DNA from: Flavobacterium indicum GPTSA100-9 = DSM 17447
GTDB taxonomy: Bacteria > Bacteroidota > Bacteroidia > Flavobacteriales > Flavobacteriaceae
NCBI RefSeq assembly: GCF_000455605.1
Contig: NC_017025.1
Location: forward strand, 248,001 to 312,000
Direction: 5' to 3'
Length of the DNA stretch: 64,000 nt
Shown: in pieces, positions 26,894-35,181 of the stretch
Position numbering within the stretch: the first letter of the stretch is position 1
How the letters are laid out: the number at the start of each line of letters is the position of its first letter
Made by a program: the position numbers and the translations under genes
The notes under the pieces: generated by a model
Told to the model about the DNA's origin: nothing
What the model saw: only the letters and a program-made list of their open reading frames with translations
The model's database searches: none

Positions 26894-28013
26894 GGCTTGT
26901 TTTTTTGATATTGATGCTATAAAATTAAGGAAAATTGAAGCAGAATTTAAAAAATCTTGGATGATCAATAAAAGAAAATTAAGTGCTTCTGAAGCATTTT
27001 GTTCGGCAAGTTTTCAGGTTTTTTTACCCAACATGAATTATAAAGATCACCATAAAAATTTTATGAAAGTTTTTTTTAATTCAAGTTTAGCTAAGTATGA
27101 AAGATTGAACTTTAAGTTGATTGACACTATTAATGATGAAGATTTTGTTTTTCCAAATACGGATAAAGGTTTTATTATAGCTGGATTTCATTATGGTTCA
27201 TATCATCTAATTTCATCCTATTTAATTAAGAATAATAAAAAATTTATAGTAGCAGTAAATGAAACAGTTGCAGTTAAAAAAAATATAATTGACGAGAGTA
27301 ATAAAGGTCTTCAGGAATACAAAAAAGCACACCCTTCAATTGATATAGAAGAAATACAATATTTGTCTGTTCAAGATGAACTTTTTGTTTTTAAAGCAAA
27401 GGAATTATTAAATGAAGGATTCATATTATTAATGTTTGTTGACGGAAATAGTGGTTTGGATGGAATAATGAAGTTTGAAAGTAAAAATAGAGTTGAGCTT
27501 AGCTTTATGGGACAGGTTGTGAAAGTAAAATATGGTCTTCCTTCATTAAGTTATGCGTTTAATGTGCCAATATTACCTGTTATTTCAACTAGAATTAGAA
27601 AAAATAAAATGAAGATTACTTCTTTTGATTTAATTCATCCGGATAGAAGTATGTCTAGGGAGGATTTTAGTAAAAGTTCAATTATTAATATATATAAAAT
27701 CCTTGAAAAAGTTGTTAAGGCAAATCCGTTAGAATGGGATGGTTGGTTATATATTCATAGATGGTTAGATATTACCAATTTAAAGGCTACAGAAAATCAA
27801 TCGAATACCAATAAGAAATTAAAAAAGTTAAAGTTTAATTCTAAAAAATATGCATTCTTTTCCTTAGGAGAAAACAATTTTTTATTGGATAAAAATACTC
27901 ATTTGTCTTATGAAATTGATGCAGATATAACCGATGTTATTTTTAGTAAAAATGTTACAAAATGCAATAGAACGATAATTCAAAATTGCATTGAAAAAAA
28001 TATACTCATATAA
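26877..28013 (+). CDS. LpxL-like (lysophospholipid/lipid A type) acyltransferase with C-terminal extension
   Basis: The ATG at 26877 gives 378 residues and a normal coupled start in the end of the protease gene; the longer frame from 26835 would lie inside the protease. The body resembles the LpxL/HtrB acyltransferase family: FHYGSYHLIS at 104-113 sits where the catalytic HX4(D/E) motif occurs, but here it reads H105-X4-H110, and LLMFVDGNSG and VPILPVIS fit later blocks. There is no N-terminal membrane anchor. The last 60 residues (YAFFSLGENNFLLDKNTHLSY and onward) look like a small strand-helix domain reminiscent of PqqD. Likely moves an acyl chain from the adjacent ACP to an acceptor, possibly the peptide. 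Confidence 0.7.
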   Translation: MIKGIKACFFDIDAIKLRKIEAEFKKSWMINKRKLSASEAFCSASFQVFLPNMNYKDHHKNFMKVFFNSSLAKYERLNFKLIDTINDEDFVFPNTDKGFIIAGFHYGSYHLISSYLIKNNKKFIVAVNETVAVKKNIIDESNKGLQEYKKAHPSIDIEEIQYLSVQDELFVFKAKELLNEGFILLMFVDGNSGLDGIMKFESKNRVELSFMGQVVKVKYGLPSLSYAFNVPILPVISTRIRKNKMKITSFDLIHPDRSMSREDFSKSSIINIYKILEKVVKANPLEWDGWLYIHRWLDITNLKATENQSNTNKKLKKLKFNSKKYAFFSLGENNFLLDKNTHLSYEIDADITDVIFSKNVTKCNRTIIQNCIEKNILI

Positions 28014-28044
28014 AATAATTTAAATAAACCAAAAATAGTATTAA

Positions 28045-28305
28045 ATGGAAAAGCAATTTGAAAATTTTAGAAATGAAGTGAATTTGTTTTTAGCAAAAAA
28101 ATTTGAAATAAATCATGGGATTAATAATCAGTTAAAGATTACGGAAGCCTTAAGTTTAGATAGTTTAGATTTAATTGATTTAGTCGTATATCTTGAGGAA
28201 GAATATAAAGTTAAGGTTAAAGCGGAAAATTTTGCCGATTTTAACTGTTTAAATGATTTACATCTTTTTCTTTATGAAGAAACACAAGCTTTATTAACCA
28301 AGTAG
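28045..28305 (+). CDS. Acyl carrier protein
   Basis: An 86-residue acidic helical protein. LSLDSLDLIDLVVYLEEEY contains the DSL phosphopantetheine site, with Ser40 as the attachment residue. It differs from housekeeping AcpP (LGADSLD) and belongs to a dedicated pathway set with the ketosynthase, ketoreductase and dehydratases downstream. No phosphopantetheinyl transferase is encoded nearby, so the cell's general enzyme would have to activate it. Confidence 0.9.
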   Translation: MEKQFENFRNEVNLFLAKKFEINHGINNQLKITEALSLDSLDLIDLVVYLEEEYKVKVKAENFADFNCLNDLHLFLYEETQALLTK

Positions 28306-28335
28306 CAAAAAATATCAAATTAAAAATTAATAAAA

Positions 28336-28743
28336 ATGAGAAATTTAATTTTTTTTATAATACTAAGCTTTGCCATGTCAAGTAAAGCACAAAATAAATT
28401 AACTATTGAAGTAAATGGTTTTAATAATGATAAAGGACAATTAATTCTTGGGATTTGTGATAAGGAAGTTCAGTTTTTAAAAGAATTTACTTATAAGAAA
28501 ATTGAAAAAATTACTAATGGAAAAGTTTTAGTGGTTTTTGATAATATTCCAAGTGGAGAATATGCTGTTTCGTTATTTCATGATGAAAACAATAATAATA
28601 ACTTAGATACTAATGAATATGGTATGCCTATTGAAAAATTTGGTTTTTCAAATAATGCTAAAGGAAAGTTTGGTCCGCCTAAATATAATGATGCAAAAAT
28701 TAGTATCAATCAGAACACGGAAATTAAAATTAGTTTAAACTAA
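28336..28743 (+). CDS. DUF2141 secreted protein, copy 1
   Basis: A 135-residue protein with a signal peptide (RNLIFFIILSFAMSSKAQ). LTIEVNGFNNDKGQLILGI and PSGEYAVSLFHDENNNNNLD fit DUF2141, a small beta-sandwich family of exported proteins of unknown role. It is a paralog of the gene at 34051-34461; the two bracket the fatty acid genes. Placement between the ACP and ketoreductase genes argues for a role in handling the product outside the cytoplasm. Confidence 0.85.
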   Translation: MRNLIFFIILSFAMSSKAQNKLTIEVNGFNNDKGQLILGICDKEVQFLKEFTYKKIEKITNGKVLVVFDNIPSGEYAVSLFHDENNNNNLDTNEYGMPIEKFGFSNNAKGKFGPPKYNDAKISINQNTEIKISLN

Positions 28744-28750
28744 ATCTTCA

Positions 28751-29485
28751 ATGGAAAATAAGATAGCTATCGTTACAGGTGGGTCAAGAGGAATTGGTAG
28801 GGCAATTTGTCATGAATTAGCAAGCAAAAATATCCATGTTCTGATTAATTATAAAAGTAATAAAGAGGCAGCAAATTTGGTTGAAGAAGAAATAAAAAAA
28901 ATGGGTTATTCTGCTGAAACAATTGCTTTTGATGTGAGTTCATTTGAAGAGACTGCAAAGGCAATTGAGGATTGGAAATTGAAGAATCTAGGTAAAAAGA
29001 TTTCAATTCTTGTTAACAATGCCGGTATAATAAATGATAGTGTTTTTTTAATGATGACTAAGGATAACTGGAACAATGTTATAAATACTTCATTAGGCGG
29101 TTTTTACAATGTAACACAAGCAGTAATTGGCGATATGTTAAGAGAAAGATTTGGCGTTGTTGTAAATATTGCATCTGTAGCGGGTTTAACAGGTATTGCC
29201 GGTCAGGCAAATTATGCAGCTGCTAAAGCAGGATTGATAGGTGTAACTAAGTCTTTAGCTGTAGAGTTTGCTAAAAGAAATGTAAGAGTAAATGCTGTAG
29301 CGCCAGGTTTTATTACTACAGATATGACAAGCCCTTTAAATCAAGACCAACTTAAAAATACAATTCCGATGAATCGATTTGGTAATCCTGAAGAAGTAGC
29401 TAAATGTGTAGGGTTTTTAGTTTCAAATGATAGTAGCTATATAACGGGTGAGGTAATTTCTGTTAACGGTGGAATGCATACATAA
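28751..29485 (+). CDS. 3-oxoacyl-ACP reductase (FabG type, short-chain dehydrogenase)
   Basis: A 244-residue short-chain dehydrogenase. VTGGSRGIGRAI is the NADPH-binding loop, NNAGI the structural motif, and Ser142, Tyr155 and Lys159 (NYAAAKAG) the catalytic triad; the C-terminal ITGEVISVNGGMHT matches FabG. It reduces 3-oxoacyl-ACP in chain elongation. It starts 7 bases after DUF2141 and ends 2 bases before the ketosynthase. Confidence 0.93.
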   Translation: MENKIAIVTGGSRGIGRAICHELASKNIHVLINYKSNKEAANLVEEEIKKMGYSAETIAFDVSSFEETAKAIEDWKLKNLGKKISILVNNAGIINDSVFLMMTKDNWNNVINTSLGGFYNVTQAVIGDMLRERFGVVVNIASVAGLTGIAGQANYAAAKAGLIGVTKSLAVEFAKRNVRVNAVAPGFITTDMTSPLNQDQLKNTIPMNRFGNPEEVAKCVGFLVSNDSSYITGEVISVNGGMHT

Positions 29486-29487
29486 AT

Positions 29488-30714
29488 ATGGAAAGAAGAG
29501 TAGTAATAACAGGCTTAGGAATTCATTCTTGTTTGGGTGAATCTATTGATGAGGTAAAACAATCTCTTTTTGAAGGAAAATCAGGTATCGTATTTGATGA
29601 AGAGCGCATAAAATTTGGTTATCAATCTGGATTAACGGGTTATGTTAGCGAACCAGATTTAAGTCAATTTTTATCAAGAAAACAGAGATTGGGTATTGGT
29701 CAGCCTACAAAATATGCATATATAGCATTGAAAAGAGCGCTTGAAGACGCTAACATCAATGATACTTTTTTCGAATCTAATGAAGTAGGAATTTTGATTG
29801 GTAATGATAGTACTGTCGTTGATTCATCTGAATCTTTAGATTTGTTGAAGTTAAAAAAAGACACGTCTTTACTTGGAGCGTCTCATATATTTAAAAGTAT
29901 GAATTCCACCGTTACCATGAATTTAGCTACTATTTTTAAAATTAGAGGAATTAATTTAACTATTAGTGCCGCATGTGCAAGTGGTTCTCATTCTGTAGGA
30001 TTGGGTTACAATTTAATTAAATGTGGACAGCAAGATGTAGTTATTTGTGGAGGTGCTCAAGAGACTGGATTAATTTCAATGGCAACTTTTGATGCATTAG
30101 GTGTTTTTTCTAAAAATAACACTAATCCCCAAAAAGCGTCAAGGCCTTTTGATAAAAATAGAGATGGATTGGTGCCTAGTGGTGGTGGTGCAATATTAAT
30201 TTTAGAAGAATATGAAAGTGCCCTAAAAAGAGGAGCTAAAATTTATGGGGAAATTTTATCGTATGCTTTCAGTTCTAATGGTTCAGACCATTTATCTACC
30301 CCTAATGTAAGTGGTCCGCAAAGAGCTATGGAAAAAGCAGTACAAATTGCAGGTATTAATAAATGTGAGATTGATTATATCAATGCGCATGCTACATCTA
30401 CTCCTGTTGGAGATATTAATGAAGCAAAAGCCATTTTAAATGTATTTGGTGAAACTTGCCCGCCCGTTTCTTCAACAAAGTCGTTGACAGGTCATGAATG
30501 TTGGATGGCGGGAGCAAGTGAACTAATTTATTCAATCATAATGATGAAAAATGGTTTTATTGCTCCAAATATTAATGTTGAGGAAATAGATGAAGACTGT
30601 AAACAGTTGCCTCTAATTACAAAAACTGAAAGTAAAGAAATTAATACTTTTTTGTCAAATTCTTTTGGTTTTGGAGGGACTAATGCTGCTATCATTATAA
30701 AAAATATGAAATAA
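29488..30714 (+). CDS. Beta-ketoacyl-ACP synthase (FabF-like ketosynthase)
   Basis: A 408-residue thiolase-fold enzyme for decarboxylative condensation of malonyl-ACP. The triad is complete: Cys163 in AACASGSHSVG, His301 in NAHATSTPVGD and His336 in LTGHECWMAGASE. NSFGFGGTNAA near the end is also conserved. It resembles the single ketosynthases of secondary type II fatty acid or aryl polyene clusters more than primary FabF. With FabG, the ACP and two dehydratases it forms a complete elongation cycle except for enoyl reduction, so products may be unsaturated or rely on the cell's FabI. Confidence 0.92.
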   Translation: MERRVVITGLGIHSCLGESIDEVKQSLFEGKSGIVFDEERIKFGYQSGLTGYVSEPDLSQFLSRKQRLGIGQPTKYAYIALKRALEDANINDTFFESNEVGILIGNDSTVVDSSESLDLLKLKKDTSLLGASHIFKSMNSTVTMNLATIFKIRGINLTISAACASGSHSVGLGYNLIKCGQQDVVICGGAQETGLISMATFDALGVFSKNNTNPQKASRPFDKNRDGLVPSGGGAILILEEYESALKRGAKIYGEILSYAFSSNGSDHLSTPNVSGPQRAMEKAVQIAGINKCEIDYINAHATSTPVGDINEAKAILNVFGETCPPVSSTKSLTGHECWMAGASELIYSIIMMKNGFIAPNINVEEIDEDCKQLPLITKTESKEINTFLSNSFGFGGTNAAIIIKNMK

Positions 30715-30762
30715 AGTATTTAAGTTTTTGTAGCTAAAATAGAAATTAATTATTTAGAAAAT

Positions 30763-31173
30763 ATGCTTGTAGATGCTAAAAATGTTGAGAATTATGTTCC
30801 GCAAAGATCCCCAATTTTGTTAGTAGATAATTTATTAGAAATAGATGGATCTAAAGCCCATACTAGTTATCAGATTAAAGATAGTGTTTTTGTTAGTAAC
30901 TCAGATTTCGAATATCATGGTGTGATTGAACATTTGGCTCAGTCTTCAGCTTTGTTTTATGGTTATTTGCATGGTAACAAAATAGGTATGATTGGATCAA
31001 TAAGTAGATTAAAAAAAGAACAATTTGAGTTAAAAATTCACGATGTTATAGAATCTGAAATTAATTTAATGATGGAATTTAATGATTTAATTTCTGTCAA
31101 GGCAAAGTCTTTTTTTGATGGAATTGAGATTATGAGTTGTGATATGACATTGCATTTTGATTCTAGTAAATAA
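30763..31173 (+). CDS. Hotdog-fold dehydratase-like protein (ApeP-like)
   Basis: A 136-residue hotdog protein. NYVPQRSPILLVDNLLEIDG and YHGVIEHLAQSSALFYGY match the pattern of the divergent 3-hydroxyacyl-ACP dehydratases of aryl polyene clusters (P-x-MxLxD and EYMAQA), and it lacks the GHFxxxPxxPG motif of FabZ/FabA. It may pair with the next hotdog protein as a heterodimer. Function is inferred from the family; exact activity is unproven. Confidence 0.7.
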   Translation: MLVDAKNVENYVPQRSPILLVDNLLEIDGSKAHTSYQIKDSVFVSNSDFEYHGVIEHLAQSSALFYGYLHGNKIGMIGSISRLKKEQFELKIHDVIESEINLMMEFNDLISVKAKSFFDGIEIMSCDMTLHFDSSK

Positions 31174-31178
31174 ATAGT

Positions 31179-31553
31179 ATGGAACTCGAAGGTGTATTTA
31201 AAATTAAAAATTTGACTAGCGTTGACAATCAATTCACATGTCAAATAGATTTAAACTTTAGCCATAGTTTGTTTGATGGGCATTTTAGAAATTATCCCAT
31301 TGTGCCTGGAGTAGTAGAACTCTATATTTTAAAAAAAATAATAATGTCAGCTGTAAAAAATGAAAATATTTCTTTAGAATCTATTGACAAAGTAAAATTT
31401 GTTAATCCAATTTTCGAAAACGAACTTTCTTTTGCTGTTAATGTGCAAATTGAAAACGCTTCCAATAATAATAACCTTAAAGTTAAAGCTTCCTTTACAA
31501 GTTTAAACAATAAAATGTTTATGAGTTTTAATGGATTATATAAATTATATTAA
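31179..31553 (+). CDS. 3-hydroxyacyl-ACP dehydratase (FabZ/FabA-like hotdog)
   Basis: A 124-residue hotdog protein with FDGHFRNYPIVPGVVE at 32-47, the FabZ/FabA active-site motif with His35 as catalytic residue. It removes water from 3-hydroxyacyl-ACP. It starts 5 bases after the preceding hotdog gene, and the next gene's ATG follows its stop codon after one base, so the reading is tightly coupled. Confidence 0.85.
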   Translation: MELEGVFKIKNLTSVDNQFTCQIDLNFSHSLFDGHFRNYPIVPGVVELYILKKIIMSAVKNENISLESIDKVKFVNPIFENELSFAVNVQIENASNNNNLKVKASFTSLNNKMFMSFNGLYKLY

Positions 31554-31554
31554 A

Positions 31555-34047
31555 ATGTTTAAATTATCAAAAATTCTTTTCTTTTTATTCTTTTTACAAA
31601 TTGTTTTTTCTCAAGAAAAGAAAATAGTTCTTAAAATAAAAACAGATGATATTTTATGTGAAAATGTAATTACAGATAAAAAAATCAATGTATTTACAAT
31701 AAACAATGATGAAAAAAAACTCGTCTTTAGTAAAGTATTTACGGAATGTTTTATTGAGTTTAAATTACCAGAAAATAATGTTGATTTCCAATTCGAAGTA
31801 AGTTCGTCAGGATATGAAGTTGGAATTTTGGATTTTTCTACAAGAGATAAAGACTTTGTAGAAACAACTTATTTATTGATGGAGTTGAAAAGTAAAGCGA
31901 CTCAAAAACAAATTGAAACTGTTGTGGTTAAATCCAATTTAAACAAATTTATAAAAGTTGATGCTGATAAAACAATAGTTCAAATTAAAGATAATCCAGT
32001 ATATGATTCAGGAACATCTTATGATGCAATTTCTAAGTTGCCAGGAATTATGATGGCTCCAACTGGAGGTGGTTTTTCCATAAATGGGAAGAGCTTAGTT
32101 GTTTATTTAGATGGTGTTCAAACTAATTTACGAGGAGAAGATTTGAACACTTATTTACAAAGTTTACCGGCCAATTACGTTGAAAAAGTAGAAATTATTG
32201 AAAATCCTGGTGCTGCATATGATGCAAATACTTCTGGAGGGATAGTTAATATAATTACTCAAGGTAAGGGTGTTAAAGGAATTAATGGTAGTATGGGGCT
32301 TTTTTACTCTAAAAATAATTATGATAAAATTACTCCTTCTGTTATTTTAAATGGTACATATAAAAAAGTGGGATTTAATTTGTATAGTGGCTATACCTAT
32401 TATGAATCTGAAAAAGCTACTACTTCAGATTATGGATTTTCTTATTTTAATCCAGTCCAAAATTATGTTAGAGAGAATGTGTCTACTCCAATCAAAAGGG
32501 TCTTTTTCTTTAGGCCTTCTTTAAATTTTAATCTTTCTAAAAAGTCTAAATTAATTTTTAATTATGTATTGAATAATTATAATATTTATTTAAATAATAG
32601 TGGAGATTTTTTTAATCTTAATGGAGCCTCATCATTAAATTTGAATAACTCTACTACATCAAATGATAATAAAACTTTTAATGAATTGGTTGGAAAATTA
32701 CAAAATAAATTGTCTGATAATGCCAATTTTGATGTTGTTTTATATTATTCTAATTTAAATAAAAAGCAAAGTTCATATTCTGAACAATTGATTAATAATA
32801 ATCCACAGTATGGAAAATTGTTTTTTGATTTTGATTCATCTAATTTTTATGTAAAAACAGATTTAAACTCAGGTTTTTCTAATTTAGATTTAAAGTATAA
32901 TTTAGGTTTTAAATACGATATTTTGCAAGTACATAATGATGGAAATTATTTGTTAAATCAAAACAATATTAATGATTTAAATGCTAATTTTAATGAATAT
33001 AAAAAATTCTTTTTTAACCAAAGTTCTTTTGCTTCGTATTTCGACTTAAAAAAGAAAATATGGAATATTAATTTAACTGGAGGTTTAAGATGGGAATTGG
33101 TTCAGTTTTCAAGTGATTTGAATAGTAATAGATTAAATGAATTAAAATATTCAAATTTATTCCCTTCTTTTTCAGTTAATTACGCAGTAAATTCAATGTT
33201 GAAATTGTTCTGTAATTATAGTAGAAAAATTGAGATTCCTGCGTATTCTTATTTAGATCCTAATAACTTTGGAAATTTCGATAGTTATAATTCTGAAATT
33301 GGGAATCCGTTATTGAGAGCTAATTTTTCTAGTAATTATAGAGCAGGTATTAGTTTTATGAACTTTTTTAATTTAACATATAATTTTTCTTTTTTAAGAA
33401 GTTCCAATTTTAGATATTTTCAAGTTGAACCCAATTCAATTTTAACTAATGATTCCTTTAAAACATTTTATACTATCAGAAATACAAATATTAATCTTTC
33501 ATTTCCATTACCTTTAGAAATTATATCAAAAGGTGTTAAATATGTTCAGGATAATTCTTCTTCACCCGATAAGCTTAATTATTTGTATTTTAATATTGCC
33601 TACAATAACCATGATGTAGGTGATTATGTATACAATTTTGAGAGGAAACCATTTTGGTTTTATAATATTAATGCACAATTTAACATGCCTTATCAAACAA
33701 AATTTATCGCTCAATATTCTAGAGTGTCTAAGGGGACTTATCAAATTTTCGACTTAATAGAGCCTATTCAGTTTTTTAATTGTTCGATAACTAAATCCTT
33801 TTTTAATAAAAAATTAAAAGTATTAATTGGAGTAGATGATTTATTTAATACTAATAAAATTCATGGGTTTAGTATTTTTGATAATTTAAACGCTTATTAC
33901 AAAGAAAAACAGGATACACGTATGTATAATTTCAGAATTACGTATCATTTTGGGAATAGTAAAAATGTGAAAAATGAGAATTTTGAAATAGAAAAAGAAC
34001 AAAAAGAAGTGGAAAAAGAAAAGACTATGATTAATACTAAACTGTAA
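31555..34047 (+). CDS. Outer-membrane beta-barrel protein of the TonB-dependent receptor type
   Basis: From the ATG at 31555 (830 residues) there is a clean signal peptide (MFKLSKILFFLFFLQIVFSQ); the longer frame from 31531 would lie inside the preceding gene. Residues 125-245 form a plug-like domain (YDAISKLPGIM, YLDGVQTNLRG, EIIENPGAAYDANTSGGIVNI), and the rest alternates as a 22-strand-type barrel ending YNFRITYHFG. A charged tail of about 25 residues follows. No clear TonB box or SusD partner is present. In this cluster it could export or anchor the product, or take it up. Confidence 0.82.
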   Translation: MFKLSKILFFLFFLQIVFSQEKKIVLKIKTDDILCENVITDKKINVFTINNDEKKLVFSKVFTECFIEFKLPENNVDFQFEVSSSGYEVGILDFSTRDKDFVETTYLLMELKSKATQKQIETVVVKSNLNKFIKVDADKTIVQIKDNPVYDSGTSYDAISKLPGIMMAPTGGGFSINGKSLVVYLDGVQTNLRGEDLNTYLQSLPANYVEKVEIIENPGAAYDANTSGGIVNIITQGKGVKGINGSMGLFYSKNNYDKITPSVILNGTYKKVGFNLYSGYTYYESEKATTSDYGFSYFNPVQNYVRENVSTPIKRVFFFRPSLNFNLSKKSKLIFNYVLNNYNIYLNNSGDFFNLNGASSLNLNNSTTSNDNKTFNELVGKLQNKLSDNANFDVVLYYSNLNKKQSSYSEQLINNNPQYGKLFFDFDSSNFYVKTDLNSGFSNLDLKYNLGFKYDILQVHNDGNYLLNQNNINDLNANFNEYKKFFFNQSSFASYFDLKKKIWNINLTGGLRWELVQFSSDLNSNRLNELKYSNLFPSFSVNYAVNSMLKLFCNYSRKIEIPAYSYLDPNNFGNFDSYNSEIGNPLLRANFSSNYRAGISFMNFFNLTYNFSFLRSSNFRYFQVEPNSILTNDSFKTFYTIRNTNINLSFPLPLEIISKGVKYVQDNSSSPDKLNYLYFNIAYNNHDVGDYVYNFERKPFWFYNINAQFNMPYQTKFIAQYSRVSKGTYQIFDLIEPIQFFNCSITKSFFNKKLKVLIGVDDLFNTNKIHGFSIFDNLNAYYKEKQDTRMYNFRITYHFGNSKNVKNENFEIEKEQKEVEKEKTMINTKL

Positions 34048-34050
34048 ATT

Positions 34051-34461
34051 ATGTTTAAAGTTTTTTTAATAATGTTTTTGTTTTTGATGAATACAATTGT
34101 AGGTCAAAATAAAAAATTAACTATAGAAGTTACTGGTTTCGAAAACAATAAAGGTCAAGTGGTTGTTGGGTTATGTAATAGTGAAAAAACTTTTTTAAAA
34201 GTATTTGTTTATGGGAAAACTCAAAAAATTGAAAATAAAAAAGCTATTATTGTTTTTGATAATATTCCAGTCGGAGAATACGCTGTTTGTATATTTCATG
34301 ATGAAAATTTAAATAATAAATTAGATTCTAATTTTTTTAAAATTCCAACGGAAGATTTTGGTTTTTCAAATAATGTTCGAGGCTATTTTGGTCCTCCTGA
34401 GTATAAAGAAGCAAAGTTTATGTTGCATTCAAATAAAAATATTTCAATAAAAGTAAATTAG
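34051..34461 (+). CDS. DUF2141 secreted protein, copy 2
   Basis: A 136-residue paralog of the gene at 28336-28743, with a signal peptide (FKVFLIMFLFLMNTIVGQ), LTIEVTGFENNKGQVVVGL and PVGEYAVCIFHDENLNNKLD. It starts 3 bases after the barrel gene and is the last gene of the cluster; a bidirectional hairpin follows. The shared GFSNN-x-(R/K)-G-x-FGPP region shows both copies are under similar constraint. Confidence 0.85.
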   Translation: MFKVFLIMFLFLMNTIVGQNKKLTIEVTGFENNKGQVVVGLCNSEKTFLKVFVYGKTQKIENKKAIIVFDNIPVGEYAVCIFHDENLNNKLDSNFFKIPTEDFGFSNNVRGYFGPPEYKEAKFMLHSNKNISIKVN

Positions 34462-34466
34462 CTTTA

Positions 34467-34497
34467 AAGAAGAATAATGAAGTTCATTATTCTTCTT
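34467..34497. terminator. Bidirectional terminator between the lipid cluster and tdk
   Basis: AAGAAGAATAATGAA (34467-34481) pairs perfectly with TTCATTATTCTTCTT (34483-34497). The stem overlaps the tdk stop codon on the minus strand and ends the 25.4-34.5 kb cluster on the plus strand. Confidence 0.7.
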
Positions 34498-35080
34498 CTT
34501 TACTTTCTCGCATAGCCTTATAATAAGCAGCTCTACTTAAAGGTTCGTATTCGTCTGTTTCACCTAATAAAACTAGGTTTTCACTTGTGGCTTTTCTATA
34601 ACTAAAATGGGCTAAATTACCTGTTCTTGTACAAACGGCATGTACTTTAGTAACGTATTCTGCAGTAGCCATTAATGCAGGCATAGGACCGAATGGATTG
34701 CCTTTAAAATCCATGTCTAATCCGGCTACAATTACACGTATTCCACTATTCGCTAAATCATTGCAAACAGCTACAATTTCATCGTCAAAAAATTGGGCCT
34801 CATCAATACCTATTACGTCGCAACCTTGAGCTAAAATTCTAATGTTTTCTGCTGCTGGTACTGGAGTAGAACGAATTTCATTTTTGTTGTGTGAAACCAC
34901 CATTTCTTCATGGTAGCGCGTGTCAATTGCAGGTTTGAAAATTTCAACTTTCTGTTTGGCAAATTGGGCTCTTTTTAATCGACGAATTAATTCTTCTGTT
35001 TTGCCAGAAAACATAGAGCCGCAGATTACTTCAATCCAGCCAAATTGTTCTTCTTGATTTACGGTATTTTCGAGAAACAT
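34487..35080 (-). CDS. tdk: Thymidine kinase
   Basis: A 197-residue type II thymidine kinase that phosphorylates thymidine to dTMP in nucleotide salvage. [15 protein letters not shown] is the P-loop, IDEAQFF the Walker B-like segment and [11 protein letters not shown] the thymidine-binding region. The zinc-binding CxxC normally found before that region reads VCTRTG, so one Cys is missing, as in some other family members. Divergent from the gene at 35182. Confidence 0.94.
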   Translation of the reverse strand: MFLENTVNQEEQFGWIEVICGSMFSGKTEELIRRLKRAQFAKQKVEIFKPAIDTRYHEEMVVSHNKNEIRSTPVPAAENIRILAQGCDVIGIDEAQFFDDEIVAVCNDLANSGIRVIVAGLDMDFKGNPFGPMPALMATAEYVTKVHAVCTRTGNLAHFSYRKATSENLVLLGETDEYEPLSRAAYYKAMRESKEEE

Positions 35081-35116
35081 TTTTTAAAACTTTAGGCTTA
35101 CATGTGTAAAAAATAG

Positions 35117-35124
35117 TAACTTTG
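35117..35124 (+). promoter_or_regulatory. Promoter -7 box for the 35182 gene
   Basis: TAACTTTG matches TAnnTTTG, 58 bases before the ATG. A -33 TTG is not clear. Confidence 0.4.
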
Positions 35125-35133
35125 TAAGTATAA

Positions 35134-35141
35134 CAAAAGTA
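35134..35141 (-). promoter_or_regulatory. Promoter -7 box for tdk
   Basis: The minus strand reads TACTTTTG, 54 bases upstream of the tdk ATG. The nearest upstream TTG is only 14 bases away, shorter than usual. Confidence 0.4.
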
Positions 35142-35181
35142 TTAAAAATCGTTTACAACTTAATTTATTCTGCAAAAAGTT

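Noticed and set aside
25445..34461. Interpretation as an aryl polyene or flexirubin cluster
   Set aside because: Ketosynthase, FabG, ACP and an ApeP-like protein fit, but the aromatic starter enzymes, AMP ligase and glycosyltransferase are absent, and the precursor peptides and RRE-M50 protease would be unexplained.
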